A stretch of DNA of 64,000 nucleotides from JBDTSW01 sp963799815 (GCA_963799815.1 CAWCYG010000001.1:310001-374000); one strand, 5' to 3'. Numbered from the stretch's first letter, positions 17,282 to 25,803 are shown. The notes: generated from the sequence alone by a model not told the origin. Numbers and translations: made by a program.

Positions 17282-17709
17282 TGCCACAGGAAGGAGTCGA
17301 AGCGACCCCCCAGGCCATGGTCGAGGCCCTGCGTCCCGTCTACGAGGAGTGGAGCCGGGGGAACTGGGAGCGGCGCTTCGACATCTACGCACCCGACATG
17401 GAATGGGGCTGGTCGGAGGAGTTCCCCGCCATCCATGGGGTCTTCCGTGATCAGGAGGAGAAGAGCCGTCGTCTTCGCGAGTGGCTCAGCCCCTGGGAGG
17501 ACTGGCGCTGCGAGGCCGAGGAATTCGTGACCCACGGAGAGTTCGTCGTCGTCCTGACTCGGTACGCGGGTCGCGGCAAGGGCAGCGGCGCCGAGGTCGA
17601 CTCTCGCGGAGCCCACCTCTGGACGATGCGAGACGGCCACGCGGTCCGGCTCGAGGTCTTCTCGAGCCGGACAAGAGCGCTCACTGCCGCTGGACTGGCG
17701 ATGGGATAG
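17281..17709 (+). CDS. SnoaL/NTF2-like small protein
   Basis: The 142-residue product has features of the NTF2-like fold: an N-terminal helix with ALRPVYEEWSRGNWERRF, then D-x-E-W-G-W, a W-R-C-E-A-E-E-F strand and a final A-H-L-W-T-M-R-D-G-H-A-V-R segment. These are common in SnoaL-like proteins of unknown substrate. It begins in a TGATG overlap with the ST upstream and is the last member of that coupled run. Role in the island unknown; it could bind a small molecule or be a bystander. Confidence 0.7.
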   Translation: MPQEGVEATPQAMVEALRPVYEEWSRGNWERRFDIYAPDMEWGWSEEFPAIHGVFRDQEEKSRRLREWLSPWEDWRCEAEEFVTHGEFVVVLTRYAGRGKGSGAEVDSRGAHLWTMRDGHAVRLEVFSSRTRALTAAGLAMG

Positions 17710-17721
17710 AACATCGGGACA

Positions 17722-18159
17722 ATGAGTCCGGTGAAGCCCGAGAACGCGAAGAACCCCAACGACTACATCGCCCAGATCGACGACGAACGGCGACGGGCGG
17801 ACATCGAGGCGCTCGACCGGTTGATTCGCGAGGAGGCGCCGGAGCTAGAGCGCCACCTCGCGTACGGGATGCTCGGCTACGGGCCCGTGCACTACCGGTA
17901 CGAGTCCGGGCGGGAGGGCGATTGGTCTTTGATCGGGCTCGCGAGCCAGAAGCGCTACATCTCTCTGTATATCTGCGCGGCGGACGGCGACGGCTACATC
18001 GCCGGTCGCTATGGACAACGGCTCCCCAAGGCGAACATCGGTAAGGGCTGCGTGCGCTTCTCGCGCCTCGAGCGAGTCGACGAGGAGGTCTTGCGCGAGC
18101 TCGTCCGGGAAGCCGCCGCAGTGTTCGCCAAGGATCCCGACGGCGCGTTCGCGCAGTAG
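17722..18159 (+). CDS. DUF1801 domain protein
   Basis: The 145-residue protein has the DUF1801 (YdhG-like) pattern: NPNDYIAQIDDERRRADIE near the start, then a G-M-L-G-Y-G segment, RYISLYI and GKGCVRF. These proteins have an iron-chaperone-like fold and no settled function. The gene follows the NTF2-like gene by 12 bases and converges on the AHSA1 gene (gap of 10 bases). Nothing links it clearly to sulfation. Confidence 0.75.
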   Translation: MSPVKPENAKNPNDYIAQIDDERRRADIEALDRLIREEAPELERHLAYGMLGYGPVHYRYESGREGDWSLIGLASQKRYISLYICAADGDGYIAGRYGQRLPKANIGKGCVRFSRLERVDEEVLRELVREAAAVFAKDPDGAFAQ

Positions 18160-18169
18160 ACCCCCGGGC

Positions 18170-18640
18170 TCAGCCGCTCGGGAGGCTCTCCTCCATCGTG
18201 TCGAAGAAACCGGTCCAGCCCTGGCCGGCGCGCTCGTATCCCTCGGCCGTAAGCCCGCCGCCGGTCTGCGTGAAGCGCATCTGCGTGGAGCCGTCGCCGA
18301 CGTCGGTGAGGACAACGGTGAGAAGCTCGTCCGCATCGCCTGGTTGATCCGACACGGTGAGCACCAGCCGCGCGGGCTCCCGAACCTCGCGATACTCGCC
18401 GTGCCAGTGGATCTCGCGGCCGCCGACGATCATCGTGGCCTCCCATTTACCGCCCACCCTCACGTCCATCGAGACCGTCTCCAAGGGGATCTCGGCTTCG
18501 CGTCCGCCGTACCAGTCGGCAAAGCGCTCAGGGGTAGTCCACTCCCTCCAGACTCGCTCCCGGGAGGCGTCGAAGATGCGGGTGATTACGATGCCATCGT
18601 CGCCTGTCTCCATGCCGGCAGACTCACCCACCCGAGTCAT
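18170..18640 (-). CDS. AHSA1/START-type SRPBCC protein
   Basis: The 156-residue product shows the AHSA1-like pattern IVITRIFDASRERVWREWTTPE, then F-A-D-W-Y-G, a G-G-K-W-E segment and a C-terminal GWTGFFDTMEESL. These small hydrophobic-pocket proteins are often encoded directly after an ArsR regulator, as here. ATG 18640 lies just inside the arsR 3' end (17-base overlap) after a purine-rich GAGGGGG; ATG 18613 is an alternative. Ligand unknown. Confidence 0.8.
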   Translation of the reverse strand: MTRVGESAGMETGDDGIVITRIFDASRERVWREWTTPERFADWYGGREAEIPLETVSMDVRVGGKWEATMIVGGREIHWHGEYREVREPARLVLTVSDQPGDADELLTVVLTDVGDGSTQMRFTQTGGGLTAEGYERAGQGWTGFFDTMEESLPSG

Positions 18641-18962
18641 CGCCCCCTCGCACCCGCAGCCGCGCCTCCAGGCGATCGAAGCCGACGCCCCAGAACCGGC
18701 GATAGTCAGCGAGCCAGTCCACCGCCTCACCCAGAGGGGCCCCGTGCAGACGGGCGGGACGGCGCTGAGCCACGCGGCCACGGGTTACCAGCCCCGCGCC
18801 CTCGAGCACCTTCAGGTGCTGGGAGACGGCTTGGATGCTGATCGGGAATGGCTCAGCCAGCTCGTTGACCGTCGCCTCGCCCTCCGCGAGCCGGCCCAGG
18901 ATCGCTCGGCGGGTTGGATCCGATAGAGCCGCGAAGGTGCTGCTGAGCTGGTCGGTTGACAT
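18624..18962 (-). CDS. ArsR-family winged-helix repressor
   Basis: The 112-residue protein has the ArsR fold: FAALSDPTRRAILGRLAEGEA near the N-terminus, then the DNA-reading helix ISIQAVSQHLKVLEGAGLV. It has no CxC or ELCVCDL-type metal-binding motif, so it belongs to the non-metal ArsR/SdpR-like group that travels with AHSA1 proteins. It probably represses its own operon and perhaps the divergent reductase. It is transcribed with the AHSA1 gene. Confidence 0.87.
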   Translation of the reverse strand: MSTDQLSSTFAALSDPTRRAILGRLAEGEATVNELAEPFPISIQAVSQHLKVLEGAGLVTRGRVAQRRPARLHGAPLGEAVDWLADYRRFWGVGFDRLEARLRVRGGDDSGG

Positions 18963-19051
18963 CCGTATTCAGGCAAGTGCTTGCTAAATCGTCCAATTGA
19001 ATATAGTGGGCCGACCAGACGCCCACAAACGCGGATCGGAAGGAGCACAGG
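18963..19051 (+). promoter_or_regulatory. Divergent control region of arsR and the RibD_C reductase, with inverted repeat
   Basis: An inverted repeat GCAAG-TG-CTTGC lies at 18973-18984, 11 bases before the arsR start, a likely ArsR operator. A second palindrome, CAATTG, lies at 18994-18999. For the plus-strand gene, TATAGT (19002-19007) is a fair -10, with a weak TTGCTA (18981-18986) upstream, and AAGGAG (19040-19045) is a good ribosome site. This stretch is more AT-rich than the rest of the window. Confidence 0.5.
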
Positions 19052-19612
19052 ATGGGACGGATCGTGGTGACTGAGTTCATCTCACTCGACGGCGTCATCG
19101 AAGACCCGGGTGGCTCGGAGGATTTCAAGCACAGCGGCTGGAGCTTCGAGATCTCGCGTGGAGACGAGGGCGATGAGTTCAAGGCCGAGGAGACGATGGG
19201 GGCGGACGCGATGCTCCTCGGTCGGATCACCTTCGAGGGCTTCGCTCAAGCCTGGCCCTCGCGGGAGGGGGAGTTCGCAGACAAGTTCAACTCCATGCCC
19301 AAGTACGTTGTCTCCTCGACCCTCTCCGATCCAGAGTGGAACAACTCGACGGTGCTCTCGGGCGAGGTGGCGGAGGACGTGTCGAAGCTTCGAGACGAGG
19401 TCGACGGGAACATCCTGGTCCACGGCAGCGCCCAGCTCGTGCAAACGCTGATGGAGCACGACCTGGTGGACGAGCTGCGCCTCATGGTCTTCCCGGTCGT
19501 CCTGGGTGGGGGCAAGCGCCTCTTCGGCGACACCACCGATAAGAAGCCGCTGCAGCTAGCGGATTCGAAGACGGTTGGTGACGGCGTCACGATCCTCGTC
19601 TACGAGCGCTGA
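19052..19612 (+). CDS. Dihydrofolate reductase-family (RibD C-terminal-like) reductase
   Basis: The 186-residue protein begins GRIVVTEFISLDGVIEDPG and has DAMLLGRITFEGF, a middle ILVHGSAQLVQTLMEHDLVDEL block and VFPVVLGGGKRLF. These are the standard features of the YwjB/YyaP-like RibD_C reductases that bind NADPH. True substrates are mostly unknown. It has a strong ribosome site and is divergent from arsR, which may control it. Its last 13 bases overlap the convergent ST gene. Confidence 0.85.
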   Translation: MGRIVVTEFISLDGVIEDPGGSEDFKHSGWSFEISRGDEGDEFKAEETMGADAMLLGRITFEGFAQAWPSREGEFADKFNSMPKYVVSSTLSDPEWNNSTVLSGEVAEDVSKLRDEVDGNILVHGSAQLVQTLMEHDLVDELRLMVFPVVLGGGKRLFGDTTDKKPLQLADSKTVGDGVTILVYER

Positions 19613-20433
19613 GACGGAGGGCGCGCGCTCGCCCATCGTTCGGGCTCGATCTCCTCAGGGAAAAGCTGGGCAACCTCACGGATGTCATCGGCGAGCCTCG
19701 CCACGAGTTCCTGGCGCCATGCTTCGGGGAGCTCGGGCTTCTCGCTCGAAGCCCCGCGATCGAGCATCGAGGCGGGGACGTCGGCCAACGGTTCGAGCCC
19801 GAGGAAGCGCCAGGTGCGCGCGAGCATCTCCAGGGGCTCGTCGCGGCAGCGCTCGAACTGCAGAACGAGCAGCTGCTCCCGCGGGAAGTGCTCGAGGACG
19901 CGTCGCAGCTGCCCCGCGTACATGCTGCGGTAGACCTGGTCGGAGACGTGGACGAGGTCGATCGGCCGGCCACCGGGGGAGCGGCGAATCGTGCGCTCGA
20001 TCCCGGAGCGGAAGCGCTCGACCGGGTCGCGCAGCACGACCAGGAGCTTGGCATGGGGCGCCGCCCGGCGGATCAAAGGCGGGGTCCAGAAATCCGCCAT
20101 GTAGCGGGGAGTCCACTCCCCCGAGATGGTCCCCTCCGGGCGGGGGAAGAACCGCTCGTACCGCTCGATCCATCCCTCGGCCGGCTCGCTCTGCCAGAAG
20201 CGGTTGAAGTAGTGGAGCTCCTTCTGGCGACCGGGCAACACGGCGATCCCCGGATGCTCCTCGATGCCCCGGTACCACCAGGAGGTGCCCGATCGCTGGG
20301 CACCGATCCCGACGAAGTCGGGGGGACCCGTGACCCAGCCCTCCGGACGATCGGGGATCTCGAGCGGCCGGGCCCAGCGCGGCGGCGGGGGCTCTCCGGT
20401 GTGGGCGGGGCTGGGTTTGTTGCGGCCGAGCAT
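19600..20433 (-). CDS. Sulfotransferase, Sulfotransfer_1-like (VGIGAQRSGTS type)
   Basis: This is the only complete ST on the minus strand, 277 residues. P-loop VGIGAQRSGTSWWYRG (about residues 41-56), KELHYFNRFW, GEWTPRYMADFW and a 3'-phosphate-binding VVLRDPVERFRSGIER make it the paralog of the gene at 6648-7436. I took ATG 20433; TTG 20448 is five codons upstream. It is divergent from the array-type ST at 20486. A -10-like TACTGT (20477-20472) could serve it. Confidence 0.87.
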   Translation of the reverse strand: MLGRNKPSPAHTGEPPPPRWARPLEIPDRPEGWVTGPPDFVGIGAQRSGTSWWYRGIEEHPGIAVLPGRQKELHYFNRFWQSEPAEGWIERYERFFPRPEGTISGEWTPRYMADFWTPPLIRRAAPHAKLLVVLRDPVERFRSGIERTIRRSPGGRPIDLVHVSDQVYRSMYAGQLRRVLEHFPREQLLVLQFERCRDEPLEMLARTWRFLGLEPLADVPASMLDRGASSEKPELPEAWRQELVARLADDIREVAQLFPEEIEPERWASARPPSQRS

Positions 20434-20485
20434 CTCAGCGGTTCCCAATCGGAAGAAGGCGGGAAGCTGCCACAGTAGTAGTCAA

Positions 20486-21406
20486 ATGCGGATGCCTAGC
20501 TTCGGTCGAGGCAGCTCGCCACCACGGGGGGCTAAGCCAGCAATCTTCATCGTCGGCGTGGCTCGTTCGGGTACGACCCTGCTGCGACTCATGCTCGACG
20601 CCCATCCGGAACTCGCGATTCCTCCGGAGACCCACTTCCTCCCGGCCGTGATCAGAGCGTGCGACGAGGGCGCCGACCCGCACGCGGACGCGCTCGAAGT
20701 CATCGTTGGCCACCGGCGCTGGCCGGACTTCGGCCTCGACGAAGCCGATCTGCGCGAACGGTTCGCCCGCCATCGCAAGCTCAGACCGGGAGACGCCATG
20801 CGCGAGTTCTACGGGGCGTACGTCGCCAAGCAGGGCAAGACGCGCTGGGGCGATAAGTCCACCAACTACGTCCGCAAGCTGAAGCCGATCAGAAAGGCGC
20901 TACCCGAGGCGCGCTTCGTTCACCTGATCCGCGACGGTCGCGATGTGGCTCTCTCGCTGGTCGCTGTGCACTTCGGGCCGCAGTCGATCCGGGAGGCTGC
21001 CCAGAAATGGGACGCCGAGATCCGCAAGGCTCGCCGCCAGGGCGCAAAGGTGGGGCACTACTCGGAGGTCCGCTACGAGGACCTGGTCGCCGATCCCGAG
21101 CCGGTGCTGCGCGAGATCTGCGGGGCCACCGATCTGTCCTGGGATGACGCGATGCTCGACTATCAAGCCCGCGCGGGCGAGCGGATCGCGGAGATCGTCC
21201 GCGACTTCGACCGCGCTGAGGGTCCAACCGTCACTGCGCAGGCCCGGGCCAGGCATCAGGCGAACGTCTCCAGGCCGCTTCAGACCGACCGGGCGGCGCG
21301 GTGGCGGACCGAGATGTCCGCGACCGATCTCGCTACCTTCGAGGAGGAGGCCGGCGAGCTGCTGGACGAGCTGGGCTACGAGCGCGGTCAGGTCCAGGAC
21401 CGATGA
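20486..21406 (+). CDS. Sulfotransferase, array-type, rightmost member
   Basis: The 306-residue product has IFIVGVARSGTTLLRLML (about residues 20-37), HRRWPDFGLDE, TRWGDKSTNYV, FVHLIRDGRDVALS, VRYEDLV and LDELGYE: the array-family blocks, with KSTNYV replacing KTPxYV. ATG 20486 was chosen as the first in-frame ATG after the divergent ST; the frame is open upstream, but only antisense to that gene. ATG 20492 is equally possible. It is separated from the main array by about 3.2 kb of unrelated genes. Confidence 0.88.
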   Translation: MRMPSFGRGSSPPRGAKPAIFIVGVARSGTTLLRLMLDAHPELAIPPETHFLPAVIRACDEGADPHADALEVIVGHRRWPDFGLDEADLRERFARHRKLRPGDAMREFYGAYVAKQGKTRWGDKSTNYVRKLKPIRKALPEARFVHLIRDGRDVALSLVAVHFGPQSIREAAQKWDAEIRKARRQGAKVGHYSEVRYEDLVADPEPVLREICGATDLSWDDAMLDYQARAGERIAEIVRDFDRAEGPTVTAQARARHQANVSRPLQTDRAARWRTEMSATDLATFEEEAGELLDELGYERGQVQDR

Positions 21407-21472
21407 CTTTCGCCGCCGCCGCCGGTCTCCACACCGTAACCCGCGCGACAACCCCCGAATCCGAGGAGACCG

Positions 21473-22459
21473 ATGACAGCGCAGAGCGCACTGGCGATCG
21501 AGGCAGAGGGCCTCGCCAAGAACTTCGGCGACACCAAAGCCGTCGATGGCGTCGATCTCGCGGTCGCACGGGGCTCGGTCTACGGTGTCCTGGGCCCGAA
21601 CGGTGCCGGCAAGACCACCACGATTCGCATGCTCGCGACGCTGATCAAGCCGGACGCGGGCTCCGCGCGCGTGCTCGGCCACGACATCGCCGCGGACGCC
21701 GACGCGGTCCGGGGCGGCGTCAGCCTCACGGGTCAGCTCGCCTCCGTTGACGAGGACCTGACGGGCCGCGAGAACCTGATCCTGATCGGCCGTCTGTTGG
21801 GACTGCGCCGAGGCGATGCGAAGGCGCGCGCTGACGAGCTCTTGGAGGCGTTCGGGCTGGCCGACGCTTCGGGACGTCTGGTCAAGAACTTCTCCGGGGG
21901 GATGCGCCGCCGACTGGATATCGCCGCCTCGATCGTCGTCACGCCCGAGCTCATGTTCCTTGACGAGCCGACGACGGGCCTCGACCCCCGTTCGCGCAAC
22001 CAGGTGTGGGACATCATCCGCGCGATGCAGACCGGTGGGACCACGATCCTGCTCTGCACGCAGTACCTCGACGAGGCCGATCAGCTGGCCGACGGCATCG
22101 CCGTGATCGATCAGGGCAAGGTGATCGCCGAGGGCACACCGGCCCAGCTCAAGGCTTCCGTCGGCTCCGGCGCGCTTCACGTCCGGCTGCTCGATCCCGA
22201 GCAGCGAGGCGAGGCGCAGCGCCTGCTCGAGCGCGAGCTCGGCCACGTCCACCTCGAGCCCGATCCCGCCGCGCTGTCCGTGCAATGCGCGGACGCCGAC
22301 CGCGGGGCCGAGGCCGTCGCCGAGCTCTCCCGGGCCGGCATCGGCATCGCCGACTTCTCGCTCGGCCAGCCCAGCCTGGACGAGGTCTTCCTGGCCCTCA
22401 CCGGCCACACGGCCGAGGACTCGGCCACCGAACCCGAGACGCAGGAGCAGGCGGCATGA
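21473..22459 (+). CDS. ABC transporter ATP-binding protein, DrrA-like
   Basis: The 328-residue ATPase has Walker A GPNGAGKTTT (about residues 41-50), signature NFSGGMRRRLDIAAS, Walker B LMFLDEPTTGLDP and the DrrA-type C-terminal extension, as in daunorubicin-type and polysaccharide or lipid ABC-2 exporters. A GAGGAG stands 4 bases before ATG 21473. Its stop overlaps the permease start (ATGA), so the two form one exporter. A link to glycan export is possible from position but not shown; drug or lipid efflux is as likely. Confidence 0.92.
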   Translation: MTAQSALAIEAEGLAKNFGDTKAVDGVDLAVARGSVYGVLGPNGAGKTTTIRMLATLIKPDAGSARVLGHDIAADADAVRGGVSLTGQLASVDEDLTGRENLILIGRLLGLRRGDAKARADELLEAFGLADASGRLVKNFSGGMRRRLDIAASIVVTPELMFLDEPTTGLDPRSRNQVWDIIRAMQTGGTTILLCTQYLDEADQLADGIAVIDQGKVIAEGTPAQLKASVGSGALHVRLLDPEQRGEAQRLLERELGHVHLEPDPAALSVQCADADRGAEAVAELSRAGIGIADFSLGQPSLDEVFLALTGHTAEDSATEPETQEQAA

Positions 22460-23301
22460 GCAGCACCGATACCACCCAGAGCCCGAATCAGGTCTACTCC
22501 GACGAAGGGATCCGCAACGCGCTGTCGTCGAGTCCACGGCCGGCCCGTGCGAGCGCGGTCTCGGCGGCGATCACGTTCGGCTGGCGAGGGATGCTCAAGG
22601 TGAAGCATGTCCCCGAGCAGCTGCTCGACGTGACGATCACACCGGTGATGTTCGTGCTCCTGTTCACCTACCTCTTCGGCGGGGCGATCGCGGGATCGAC
22701 GGGCGAGTACCTCGACTACATCCTGCCCGGAATCCTGGTGATGTCCGTCCTCTTCACCACCGTCTACTCGGGCGTCGCGCTCAACACGGACCTCACGCGC
22801 GGGGTCGTTGACCGGTTCCGCTCCCTGCCGATCTGGAAGCCGGCGCCGCTGGTCGGGTCTCTGCTCGGCGACAGCGTTCGCTACGTGCTGGCGGGCACCG
22901 TGATCATCGTGCTGGGTGTCATCCTCGGATACCGCCCCGGCGCCGGGGTGCCCGGGGTCGTGGCGGCGCTGGGCCTCGTGGTGCTCTTCGCCTTCGGCCT
23001 CTCATGGGTGTTCACCACGCTCGGGCTGCTCATGCGCTCGCCGAACGCGGTGATGAACGCCGGGTTCATGGCGATCTTTCCGCTCACCTTCCTCTCGAAC
23101 GTGTTCGTCGATCCCGAGACCCTGCCCGCGGGGCTCAAGGCTTTCGTCGAGGTCAACCCGATCTCGATCCTCGCCGACGCCTCCCGGGGGCTCATGGAGG
23201 GGAACGCTCAGGGAGGCGACATCCTGGTCGTGCTCGCGACCGCCGCGGTTCTGACGGCGATCTTCGCGCCGCTTACCAATCGCCTGTACCGGCGCGGGTG
23301 A
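22456..23301 (+). CDS. ABC-2 type transporter permease
   Basis: The 281-residue membrane protein has about six hydrophobic segments: TPVMFVLLFTYLFGG, ILPGILVMSVLF, LAGTVIIVLGVIL, ALGLVVLFAFGLSW, GFMAIFPLTFLSN and a C-terminal ILVVLATAAVLTAIF. It has the ABC-2 arrangement with a cytoplasmic N-terminus of about 50 residues. It pairs with the ATPase upstream (ATGA overlap) and is coupled to the hydrolase downstream (GTGA overlap). Confidence 0.9.
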   Translation: MSSTDTTQSPNQVYSDEGIRNALSSSPRPARASAVSAAITFGWRGMLKVKHVPEQLLDVTITPVMFVLLFTYLFGGAIAGSTGEYLDYILPGILVMSVLFTTVYSGVALNTDLTRGVVDRFRSLPIWKPAPLVGSLLGDSVRYVLAGTVIIVLGVILGYRPGAGVPGVVAALGLVVLFAFGLSWVFTTLGLLMRSPNAVMNAGFMAIFPLTFLSNVFVDPETLPAGLKAFVEVNPISILADASRGLMEGNAQGGDILVVLATAAVLTAIFAPLTNRLYRRG

Positions 23302-23900
23302 GCAAGCTCGAGCTCGATACCCCGCACGGACCGGCGCGGGCGCACCTGCACCCGGCGAAGGGCGCCAGAGGAGCGCTGCTGCTGGGACACGGTGCAGGCG
23401 GGAGCGTCGACGCTCCGGACCTCGTCGCAGCCACGGAGGCTGCGGTCGCCGAGGGCTTTACGGTTGCCCTCGTCGAGCAGCCCTATCGGGTGGCCGGAAA
23501 GAAGAGCTCGCCCGCTCCCGGGAAGCTCGACGAGGCGTGGGTCGCGGTGGCCGAGCGGCTTCGCACAGACGAGCTCAAGGGCCTGCCGGTCGTCTCGGGA
23601 GGTCGCTCTGCCGGGGCCAGGGTGGCCTGCCGCACCGCCGCGCAGATCGACGCGGTGGCGGTGATCTGCCTCGCGTTTCCCGTCCACCCGCCGGGAAAGC
23701 CGGAGAAGTCGCGCATAGACGAGCTCGACGGGGTGTCTGTGCCCGCGCTCGTCGTCCAGGGCGAGAGCGACCCCTTCGGGATGCCGGGGAAGGCGCCCAA
23801 CCGCGACGTCGTCACCGTTGCCGGAAACCACGGGCTGAAGAAGGACCTTCCCGCCGTCGCGGAGGCGGTCCAGACGTGGCTTTCACGAGCACTCGGCTGA
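23298..23900 (+). CDS. Small alpha/beta hydrolase (KANL3/Tex30-like)
   Basis: The 200-residue protein has ALLLGHGAGGSVDAPDL (oxyanion-hole strand, about residues 29-45), the nucleophile elbow GGRSAGARVA (Ser in G-x-S-x-G form), VPALVVQGESDPFG (acidic residue) and AGNHGLKK (His). These order and spacing fit an alpha/beta hydrolase of the Tex30/KANL3 type. The GTG start overlaps the permease stop. Substrate unknown. It ends 19 bases from the convergent lyase gene. Confidence 0.83.
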   Translation: MSKLELDTPHGPARAHLHPAKGARGALLLGHGAGGSVDAPDLVAATEAAVAEGFTVALVEQPYRVAGKKSSPAPGKLDEAWVAVAERLRTDELKGLPVVSGGRSAGARVACRTAAQIDAVAVICLAFPVHPPGKPEKSRIDELDGVSVPALVVQGESDPFGMPGKAPNRDVVTVAGNHGLKKDLPAVAEAVQTWLSRALG

Positions 23901-23919
23901 GCCACACGGCCAGTGGGCA

Positions 23920-25791
23920 CTACCGGGCCGGCTTCACCTTCCTTGGCAGCGCCTCGCCCGCGAGCTCCGGCGAGACCGCGACGCCCAACGCCCGTCCGTC
24001 GCGAGTGACGACTATCTGACCGACGTCGGTGCCCGACTCTGAGAGCCGCAGGCCGACCACCTCGTCGGAGGCGCCGGGGAGCAGCTCGGCGCTCACCTGT
24101 TCGGAGGAATCGATGCCGAAGGTCATGACGGCGTCGAGGTCAGCCGCCTCGGTGGAGATCCTGGCGGTGTAGCGCGGGACCTTTTCGCGAAATGAGGGAA
24201 AGACGTAGCCCCCGAGGGGTTCCTCCCGGCCGCGCACCAACTCCAGTTCCTGATCGGTCGAGGCGGTGGTGCTAAACGTGGCGTCGAGGCCGTCGGCGCT
24301 CAGCTCCAAGACACCATCGTCTGCCTCGGAGACCTCCACTTCAGGGCCGAACTGGACAAAGCGGTCGTACGTCTGAGTCACCTGAGAGCGCACGAGATCG
24401 ACCACCACGAGCGCGTAACCAGGGCGATAGAGCCAGAGTCGCCGGTGGTCTGTGCCAAGCTGGGCCAGCAGCGGGTTTGTGCCCCAGACGGCGTACCACC
24501 CGGCGTCGCCACCGGCCGCGTAGAGGCCTGAGCCATACGCGTTGCCATCGAGGATGGGAACCTCGGCGCCCCGCACCTGGAGCCCCGAATGGGCCTGGGG
24601 CGAGTCCTGAAAGTCGTAGTACTCGTCGAAGTCCTTGTGATAGAGGCCGGTGTCGGAGACGATCCGATGGCCCTGGTCATAGAGATCGAAGGAGAGCTCG
24701 TCAGCGTCTTTGTGCGTGTCTGAGTGAAAGCTCGCGAGCATCGCAAGATACGCGCCCGGGTCTTGACGACGGACGAACGCGAGGCCCGTCTTGGGCAGGA
24801 ACTGAAGACCCTGATAGCTGCGTGAGCTGAGCAGCTCGGACGCGGAAGGCTCCTTCAGGTTGGAGTCGCCATAGAGCAGCGTCTGCCCATCGGGCTCGAT
24901 CATCCAGCCCGCGACCGTGCGCATCTCCTTCGCGATCTTGTGCAGGCGTGGCTCCTTCGAACCGGTGAGCTCAACCATGTCGTCCACCAGCCGGTTGATC
25001 GCGAGCTGATAAGCGGCCGAGTGCTCGAGCCAGAAGCCCTCCGCGCCAACTTGGCGCATGCGAAGCGTGTCGGAGAAGCGCGCGGCCGCGAGGTCCTGCC
25101 AGGCCTCGGCGTCGTTCAGCTCCGGCGCCAGTCCCCCCAGCAGATAGAGACCCCGGTCGACGTAGAGGCCGTGATTGGTCTCGTGATAGTTGTCAGCGTC
25201 CGCCAGGAAGGCGCCGTGGAGCTCGAGCGAGTCCCGCATGAGCTGCCGCTCTTTGGGCTCCAGCATGCCCTCACACTCCGCGGCCGCCGCCAGGTAGGCG
25301 ATGAACTGCACTCTCGCCGCGGCCACCTTGTCGATCCACGGCTTCGAGTCGCCCCGCACCCGCCCGATCGCATAGGGATTGGAAAACGGGTTGCCCTCGA
25401 TCCAATCCACCACGATGTCACGCGCCTGCGCCAGAGCCGCCTCGTCGCCGTTTCGGTAGGCGTAGAGAAGAGGGTCGATCCAGGTGAGGTCGTTGAGCTT
25501 GCCCTGAAAGGAGGTCGAGCGGTTCGGATTCTGGTCCCAGTTGATCGGCGGCTCGAGGATGAGCTTCTCGCCCTTCAGCTTGAAGCTGCTCTCCTCCCGG
25601 GCCGCGAGCACGGTCTTGTCCTCATACGCAGCGTTCTTGGCGATCTCCCGGTAAAGCGGGGGAGCGCACTCCGGGACGGTCGAGGCGGAGGCGACGGGCT
25701 CGCTCTCCTCCTTTCCCCAGGCGTAGAGGACGAGCATCAGCCCAACGGCCGCAACAACGCGCGCCGCCCCCGCAAGGCGGGCGGTGTTCAT
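23920..25791 (-). CDS. Heparinase II/III-family polysaccharide lyase, exported
   Basis: The 623-residue product begins with an uncleaved-type or lipoprotein-like hydrophobic segment (AARVVAAVGLMLVLYAW, about residues 9-25). An alpha-helical lyase domain follows with YHETNHGLYVDRGLYL (N-H-G catalytic region). A C-terminal beta-sandwich begins near SFDLYDQGHRIVSDTG. The order fits heparinase II/III or alginate lyase-like enzymes that cleave uronate-containing, often sulfated, chains by beta-elimination. ATG 25791 was chosen for the signal segment and for the TACACT box 6 bases upstream. Its paralog is at 29683-31473. Confidence 0.83.
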   Translation of the reverse strand: MNTARLAGAARVVAAVGLMLVLYAWGKEESEPVASASTVPECAPPLYREIAKNAAYEDKTVLAAREESSFKLKGEKLILEPPINWDQNPNRSTSFQGKLNDLTWIDPLLYAYRNGDEAALAQARDIVVDWIEGNPFSNPYAIGRVRGDSKPWIDKVAAARVQFIAYLAAAAECEGMLEPKERQLMRDSLELHGAFLADADNYHETNHGLYVDRGLYLLGGLAPELNDAEAWQDLAAARFSDTLRMRQVGAEGFWLEHSAAYQLAINRLVDDMVELTGSKEPRLHKIAKEMRTVAGWMIEPDGQTLLYGDSNLKEPSASELLSSRSYQGLQFLPKTGLAFVRRQDPGAYLAMLASFHSDTHKDADELSFDLYDQGHRIVSDTGLYHKDFDEYYDFQDSPQAHSGLQVRGAEVPILDGNAYGSGLYAAGGDAGWYAVWGTNPLLAQLGTDHRRLWLYRPGYALVVVDLVRSQVTQTYDRFVQFGPEVEVSEADDGVLELSADGLDATFSTTASTDQELELVRGREEPLGGYVFPSFREKVPRYTARISTEAADLDAVMTFGIDSSEQVSAELLPGASDEVVGLRLSESGTDVGQIVVTRDGRALGVAVSPELAGEALPRKVKPAR

Positions 25792-25803
25792 CGGGCGAGT
25801 GTA
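25792..25803 (-). promoter_or_regulatory. Probable leaderless promoter of the first heparinase-family gene
   Basis: On the minus strand TACACT (25803-25798) is followed by 6 bases and ATG 25791, the TANNNT-start spacing. Only about 100 bases separate it from the divergent purL start. Confidence 0.45.

Noticed and set aside
1..21406. Modular polyketide synthase or transposon origin of the ST array
   Set aside because: No PKS/NRPS domains, transposase, integrase or terminal inverted repeats are seen. The ST proteins are separate genes with their own starts and stops.
20900..22537. 545-codon minus-strand open frame over the ST and ABC ATPase
   Set aside because: Antisense shadow: the plus-strand frames hold intact P-loop, Walker and signature motifs; the minus frame has none.
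23901..23919. Strong rho-independent terminator between convergent genes
   Set aside because: No GC-rich hairpin followed by a T-run was found here or in the other convergent gaps (28127-28136, 37154-37162, 51588-51591).
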